Positions 58,558 to 64,000 of a DNA stretch of 64,000 bases are shown here, piece after piece. The notes under the pieces were generated by a model that saw only the letters and a list, made by a program, of their open reading frames with translations, did no database searches and had not been told where the DNA came from. The translations under genes were made by a program, and so were the position numbers. Numbering within the stretch: position 1 is the stretch's first letter; each line of letters starts with the position of its first letter. The DNA is from Micromussa lordhowensis (taxonomy: Eukaryota; Cnidaria; Anthozoa; Scleractinia; Lobophylliidae), in NCBI GenBank assembly GCA_964020085.1, contig OZ026596.1, positions 12,510,439 through 12,574,438 of the forward strand, read 5' to 3'.

Positions 58558-58711
58558 CAGTGGCGAATCTAGCGGAGGGGCTCGCCCCCCCCCCCCCCCC
58601 CCCTTTATTTTGGGTAAAAAAGAAGAAATGACAGAAGGAAGAAAAGTCGCTGGGTAAGTAAAACAAAAACGGTTCTTCTGTAGCTCAATGTCTGGATCCG
58701 CCACTGGCTAG
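58553..58711. mobile_element. 149-bp CAGTGGCG-ended MITE
   Basis: Element 58558-58706 has ends cagtggcgaatctag and ctggatccgccactg (one mismatch) and contains a poly-C run. GCTAG flanks both ends (58553-58557, 58707-58711). CAGTGGCG-type ends are common in hAT elements; the 5-bp duplication is shorter than the hAT standard of 8. Confidence 0.65.
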
Positions 58712-58774
58712 TTATGAACGAGATGAGTCTTGAGTTTTGAAGCAGCTCATGAGTTAGTAGTACGCAAATGGCAC

Positions 58775-59155
58775 GAGATATTTTTATTTTTAGTTACAAA
58801 GGGTAACTTGACACTTTTGTTTTTCACAAAGAGTAAATTCAATTAGAGGTCATGAATCATCGCTTCTAGTTCTTAGGATATGATTTAGAGGAGACGAGAC
58901 TATTTAAATTTGAGACAGTGCTGATGTTTACAATAATAAGTGTAGGTAACGATTGTTTTGTTCTTGTTGCATTCAAATATAACGATATATTTTTATTTTT
59001 TAGTTATGAAGGGTAATTTGACACTTTTGTTTTTTACAAGGGAGTAAATTCAATTAGAGCTGACAAATCGTCACCACTTGTTCCCACGAGATGTTTGCTA
59101 TTTTTAGTTACAAATGGTAACTTGACACTTTTGTTTTTCATATGGGAGCAAATCA
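58775..59155 (+). repeat. Three spaced copies of a ~65-bp repeat
   Basis: tttttagttacaaagggtaa followed by cttgacacttttgtttttca occurs near 58786, 58998 and 59100, each followed by variants of gagtaaattcaattagag. Spacing is about 210 and 100 bp. Confidence 0.65.
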
Positions 59156-59563
59156 CGACTTGTATAGAATGCGAAAAGCTCTCTTAACTTGAGTACTTTT
59201 GAACAAAAATTTCTCTTGGGGGTTGAAAGGGCTACGAGATCGGTGAGTGACGTGGAGTTATGCATGTGCGCGTGTCAAACCAATCACAGTGTGGGTTGTA
59301 TCAAAGAACGAATCAAATTGCCTGTTAGAAGATAAGATGGTATCTACATTAATCTGGAGACGCGTCAGATCACTGTAGTTTGTTCAGTCAAGCATTTTAT
59401 CGCTTGCTAATTAGGTATCTTACCATGTATATCATAAATTCCCAGTTTCTCTCTTGCTGTACATAGCAACCAATTACTGTAAATCATTACTGTAAACAGC
59501 TCCATGAATGCTCCGAGACCATAAAAAAACTCTTACACGCCTTGCGTGCTTATGTTGAAATAC

Positions 59564-59736
59564 TAGCCTGCGAGCAAGGCTCACCTTTGAGTGACGCGCG
59601 AGCGGTGAAGAGCAAAGCGATCCGGCCAGAAGGAGTCTGGTGAAGAGGCGCCAAGAAAGTCAGTTTCTCGTTCGATTTCGCGCTCGTGGCTATGCCGCGC
59701 GCTCTTCTGCTCTAACGTGAGCCTGCTCGCAGGCTA
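59564..59736. mobile_element. 173-bp TAGCCTG-ended foldback element
   Basis: tagcctgcgagcaaggctca at the left; gagcctgctcgcaggcta at the right. A tgaaat word is present near both ends, offset by one or two bases, so the TSD is uncertain. Same end type as 33610-34038 and 60294-60385. Confidence 0.6.
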
Positions 59737-59913
59737 GTGAAATGCAAGGCTTCCCACGAAATGTGGGGTTTCCATGTGTGACCGATTAAAGACATTTAAT
59801 CATGGGAAAGTCACGAGTACCTGGTAAAGTTAGCCGTTGGTTTATTTACCATCATTAAATTAATAGAATCGCATTTCTGTGTTGAAATGTCTTACAAGTT
59901 TTATGTTTGTTAG

Positions 59914-60268
59914 CTAACAAGCTCTCAATAAAAACCACTTTGAATTGTTGGTGTAGTTGCGGCTTAGTCTTCCTTGAGGGCAGCTAGCTGTTGTTGCATA
60001 GTCAGCTGAGATGCTTGCAAAAATACCATCATTGCCTGTAGCTCTGTCTGCTTGACCTGTCTGACTGATACACAATTGAAATTTCCACTCTTCCTGTCCA
60101 GAGATCCCACACACCTTGGTAACCAGAAAAGGGATAATTAATACCATTATTGTGTTGTGACTGGCTACAAATGTCATTACAGCATTGTGTATCACTAGTG
60201 CAGCAAAACGCAACACGGGGGGTCCTTTCCATCATGCCAGAGAGACCGGTCAGAGGCCAGTGGAACAC
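59914..60268 (-). other. Unassigned overlapping frames
   Basis: Two minus frames overlap. A third reading has a helical, Gln-rich segment (VKQTELQAMMVFLQASQLTM). I cannot choose a frame and recognise no domain. Confidence 0.2.
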
Positions 60269-60285
60269 CTACAGAAAACGGAACC

Positions 60286-60393
60286 ACATTTTCTCGCCTG
60301 CGTTGCAGGCGTAAACGGGGAAGGGGTAGGGAGGCCACACCACCTCCCTTTGCTCTCCCTCGTTTTACGCCTGCTACGCAGGCTAACATTTTC
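60286..60393. mobile_element. 92-bp foldback element with 8-bp TSD
   Basis: Element 60294-60385 has ends tcgcctgcgttgcaggcgta and tacgcctgctacgcaggcta. ACATTTTC at 60286-60293 and 60386-60393. Same TAGCCTG family as 33610-34038. Confidence 0.8.
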
Positions 60394-62578
60394 CAATCAA
60401 ACCGGACCAACCAAGAGGAATGGCTCTTATCATGTTTTATTCATTTCCCGAATTCCCTACATAAAAGAAGAGATGTAGCGAATTGAACCGGTTTGTCAAA
60501 AATGAAACGGCGAATTTCGGTTGGAATATTCCGACCAGAGGTGATCCTGAATATTTCGGTCGGAAGAAACCGAAACGGACCTTTCCATTTGACTTTCGAC
60601 CAAACATAATATACTGGAAAGGTAAGACGACGGTAAAATAGTATCCCATGATGCAATTTTTCTACGTACATGACGCAACATCGAAGTTATCATAGATTTC
60701 AGCGTGAAATAACACCGTTCTCCACAGCCTATTTCTTAATTTTGTTTCAGCAAATGGTAAGAAAAGTGCATCATTTAATTCTTTGACACGATTATATCGA
60801 TTTGTAAGTGTTTAAGAGTACAGTCTTCTTATAATATCCTGACTCTTACGTGGCTTTCGCATCACAAAGTGTTCAGTGACCCGCACCAAGGTCACGAATA
60901 TTCGCTTTTCTTTGCACAGTATGTTGATGTCCTCCATATTTGGGCATCACGCCATAAAACTTAGACAGTTATGATCATTGCTGCGCAGCGAGCGTAGCGA
61001 GCGAGCAGCAACATAGTCAGGATTTAAGAAGAATATAAAGAAGGGGATACGAATTCTCGAATTCGTCACTTTTTACCAGAATGCATTGCATTTAAACCAG
61101 AATGCCCTACGTCACTTTTTACCAGTTGCAGTAAAACACGAGGATGTCACACCGTCAAGCCGTCGTCTTAATTCGCGTAGATTTCAGTGAGAAAGATTAG
61201 TGGTTTGTTTTGCTCTTTAATGCAGTAAGGGAAAGTTTGTAAATCTTGATGATTAATTGTGACAACTTAATTTAACTTCTTCATTTCTTAGCAGTCTCAC
61301 CTCCTTGGTCGAATTCGTAAATGAAGAGAAATCGTCGTTAATAAAGCTTGTAGAATAACTAAAAAAAACGAAAACCGTACAACACGCTAATTTCATATAT
61401 GCTGCGATCTATTCATCCAAACATGAATTTAACGTTAACATTTTCACACATCGCGATGGACGCGTCCTTGGCACAGTCTGTCACCATACAGAATTTATAA
61501 GTTAGATTTCTGCTCCTACAATTTCCACATCTATCGATTATCGCGATCTGATAAAGGGGAAGTTGATGTGTATTGTTTTATGTCCAAAACACGGTTCAGA
61601 TCACGATGTGCTTTTTTTGTCACCGATCCCTTGTCACACCTCGCCATCGATGCGTCATCATGCATGAAGTTGATGCATACAAGGGCAGATTTTGAGTTAC
61701 ACAGCACAATTTGACACTACTTTGAGAAATAAATGTTACTGCAATCTTGGAACGCGCAGATAGATAAATCATTGTGTAAAATATGTCACTATCAACTACA
61801 TGTATGTGCCGCAGCGTTACTATCCTTTAGATACCCTAGTTATAGGTACAGTGCGAGCGAAAAAATAGGGAAGAAGCGCGGCGAGAGAATATAGCAAAGA
61901 TGTCAGTGACGTCACCAATTACTAAGAATATGCCAACCAGAGAACTATTGGCTGGAACGATCGGAGTGGTACTCTGCGGTTAGGGGGGGGGGGGGGGAGG
62001 GGGGAATGACACTCCAGTTTGCCAAAAAAACCGCTTCCGTTATTCGGTTAGCCTAAATATCACTGATATTGGCAGAAAAACATTACGACTTTAGGCGATT
62101 TAAGGCGATTTTAGCCGACTTAATTTCACTTGAGTAATTCAAACCTAAACTTAGCAACAGTCTCTCTATACACTTAAAAATTATCAACAAAATCTCTTGC
62201 AATAAACCAATATTGTACCAATCATTTGTTTGCTTTTGTATTCCTATAAGTCACCATAGTATCAAATATCCAGATTTCAAACCATTTTTTCAAATATACT
62301 ATTAAAGATATAATTTTGCACAAAACTGAACAGTTCCTATTATAACAATAACAATAAATACTAGCAAGGTAGCATGAACATTAGTGAAGATATCACAATA
62401 AAAACCAACAGCAAACAAAACTAAGAAACTATATATTTGCAGTGACAAAATTTAAAATTTAAGAAAGGAGACATAATTTAGCTTGGTTTAATTAAAAATA
62501 TTTATATAGTTTTATAATTCAAACAAGGAAATCAAAATTAATTTTAAGCTTACATGCATTTATTTTACAATGAACTCA
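60394..62578. other. No gene recognised
   Basis: Contains a TTCGGTCGGAA-type repeat patch (about 60510-60600), the GC-rich word gcgagcgtagcgagcgagca near 60988, and a G-run at 61983-61999. No coding support. Confidence 0.35.
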
Positions 62579-63357
62579 TTAAGGTGGCCGAACACAGTTT
62601 TCAAGTGCCTATGCCTAATTCACCGTTACTTTTAAACCATTTATGCTTTGGCGCCCGTTTTCTGCAAGAATCAAGGTTAACCTCAGAAGTATTTATTCTC
62701 GTATTTTGGCAAGGGTGTGTGCTGTTGCCATGGCAACGGGGCTGGTTAAAAACAAGGCTTAAAAAATGGTTTTTGTTTATTTAATAACAATCCAGTCGTT
62801 AGCTTTTTTTCATCGCTTGCCCACTACGAATTGGCATTGAATCCGATCTATCAACACTATTCTAATAAAATTTTGACATAGGCGTTTTTCGTAATTCGCC
62901 TTAAATCGTTTTCTGTATTACTAAAAATTCCCTATGTCAAAATTCAGATTTTTCGCGATAGATCATTCAAGTGGGTTCTGAACTATTATTTTGCCAAATT
63001 TCTTGAAATTCTAACGACTGGATCGTTAGAAATCGGCAAGTTTGTGCCAAAGCAATCGGTCTCAATTTTTCGAGCAACTGCGCATGCGTTGCATTTAACT
63101 GGGTTCTTTCGGGAACAAACAAAAGCTGAAAATTGCTGGGTTCTTTGCATCGTTACCTTTTCCAACATATCTTTTTAATAAAAGACTAAAGTCATCAATA
63201 CACTGCGTTCAATTATAGAGAAAATTAACACAGTGCGGGTGTTGAGTAAGTAAAATGATCGCTCTATTGACGGCATGTTTGTTGTTTTGAAATCCTCGTG
63301 CACGTGCTGAATTACATCAGCAAAAGCACGCGCGAAAACTGTGTTCGGCCACCTTAA
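62579..63357. mobile_element. ~780-bp element with TTAA ends (piggyBac-like MITE)
   Basis: ttaaggtggccgaacacagt (from 62579) is exactly inverted at 63338-63357. TTAA at both ends would fit a piggyBac-type target. An inner hairpin (attttgacatagg / cctatgtcaaaat) lies at about 62872-62943. ORFs inside lack recognisable domains. Confidence 0.7.
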
Positions 63358-64000
63358 CTGCATCGTGCAGTCACATTAAAACATATCAAAGATGCGACCA
63401 ACCAATCTTCAAAGTGAGTATTACAAGGAATATTAAATGTAGAAAATCGCATTAACTTCGAAAAACATCTGAGTTGAAGACGGGATTTCAACCCACGACC
63501 TGCTGTGATCTAGCTGGATGTAATGGTAATGCAACGGTTTTTAGACAAGATAGACAATTACAATGCTATAAGTTGGTTCGTCCAGCTACGAAATTTAAAT
63601 GTTTACAGTTAGTCAGTCAAGTTGGTCGCATGTGGAAGTGAAATGCAAATAATAGTTTATGCTGAAGAAAGGTCCCACTTTTGTCACTCGTTTTTCACTG
63701 GGTAAGTAAAGTATTTGAACTGTAGCCTCAGTTTGGTTCAATTGACTTTGGATAACCATATGTTTCACCACTCATTGTAAACATGACTAGAAAGAATTGA
63801 GCCTTAACCCAGGATATTTTTCTTCTTTTTTTTCTTTTTATCTTGATGATTCGGAACACCTCTCACTGTTGTTGTTTACACACTGTAGGTCTTCAAAGGA
63901 TTTGATTCAGCAATATCTTGCAAATTAAATGTAATAAATTAAATTATTGCAGTATATTCATTTGTTATCTCTTTCCATATTTAGGTAATATATTTCCCGA
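63358..64000. other. No gene; tRNA-like fragment at 63481-63530 (minus)
   Basis: On the minus strand, ccagctagatcac followed by ggtcgtgggttgaaatcccg resembles the anticodon arm and B box of the fragment at 24361-24413. The D-arm is missing. The remainder is AT-rich without coding signal. Confidence 0.4.

Overview
This is an AT-rich eukaryotic window with split genes, canonical GT-AG introns and very dense transposon remains. Protein families recalled as expanded in cnidarians, the many short foldback elements and a tRNA-bearing repeat suggest an anthozoan, probably a stony coral. That assignment is inference; there is no rRNA or mitochondrial marker. Nothing bacterial (operons, CRISPR, ribosome binding sites) is present.

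Layout. 0-5.5 kb: two exons of a plus-strand gene at the left edge (21-212, 712-898), facing a six-exon minus-strand gene (5486 down to 1181) whose five splice junctions all keep phase. 7-15.7 kb: one L1-like LINE. A minisatellite interrupts its endonuclease region, its 5' half is inverted, and a 257-bp tRNA-bearing element interrupts its 3' half. A 17-bp target-site duplication, one copy inverted, ties the two halves together. 16-31 kb: a relic with a 2A-like NPGP motif and a cysteine-protease-like segment, several non-LTR tails, a Crypton tyrosine-recombinase relic and many foldback elements. 33.6-42.6 kb: an 8-bp-TSD foldback element, a broken protein-kinase gene interrupted by other elements, a dead SWIM/YqaJ gene, a Penelope-like RT scrap and an apparently intact THAP-DDE transposase gene. 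43.2-46.7 kb: a broken protein-primed-type family B DNA polymerase of Polinton type, minus strand.

The most striking object is a ~10.0-kb DNA transposon (46741-56753) with ~1.13-kb terminal inverted repeats. It carries two inward-facing genes. On the plus strand is a HECT-type ubiquitin-ligase-like gene with a zinc ribbon, a ubiquitin-like region and a UBZ-like finger. On the minus strand is an integrase-core transposase. Each TIR contains a start codon and the first 19 codons, so both proteins begin with the same TIR-encoded leader (MASLGPCSFCSKCGFCLEN) and presumably share a promoter. Both reading frames now carry at least one disabling lesion.

56.8-64 kb: no convincing genes; short inverted-repeat elements, several with target-site duplications readable base by base.
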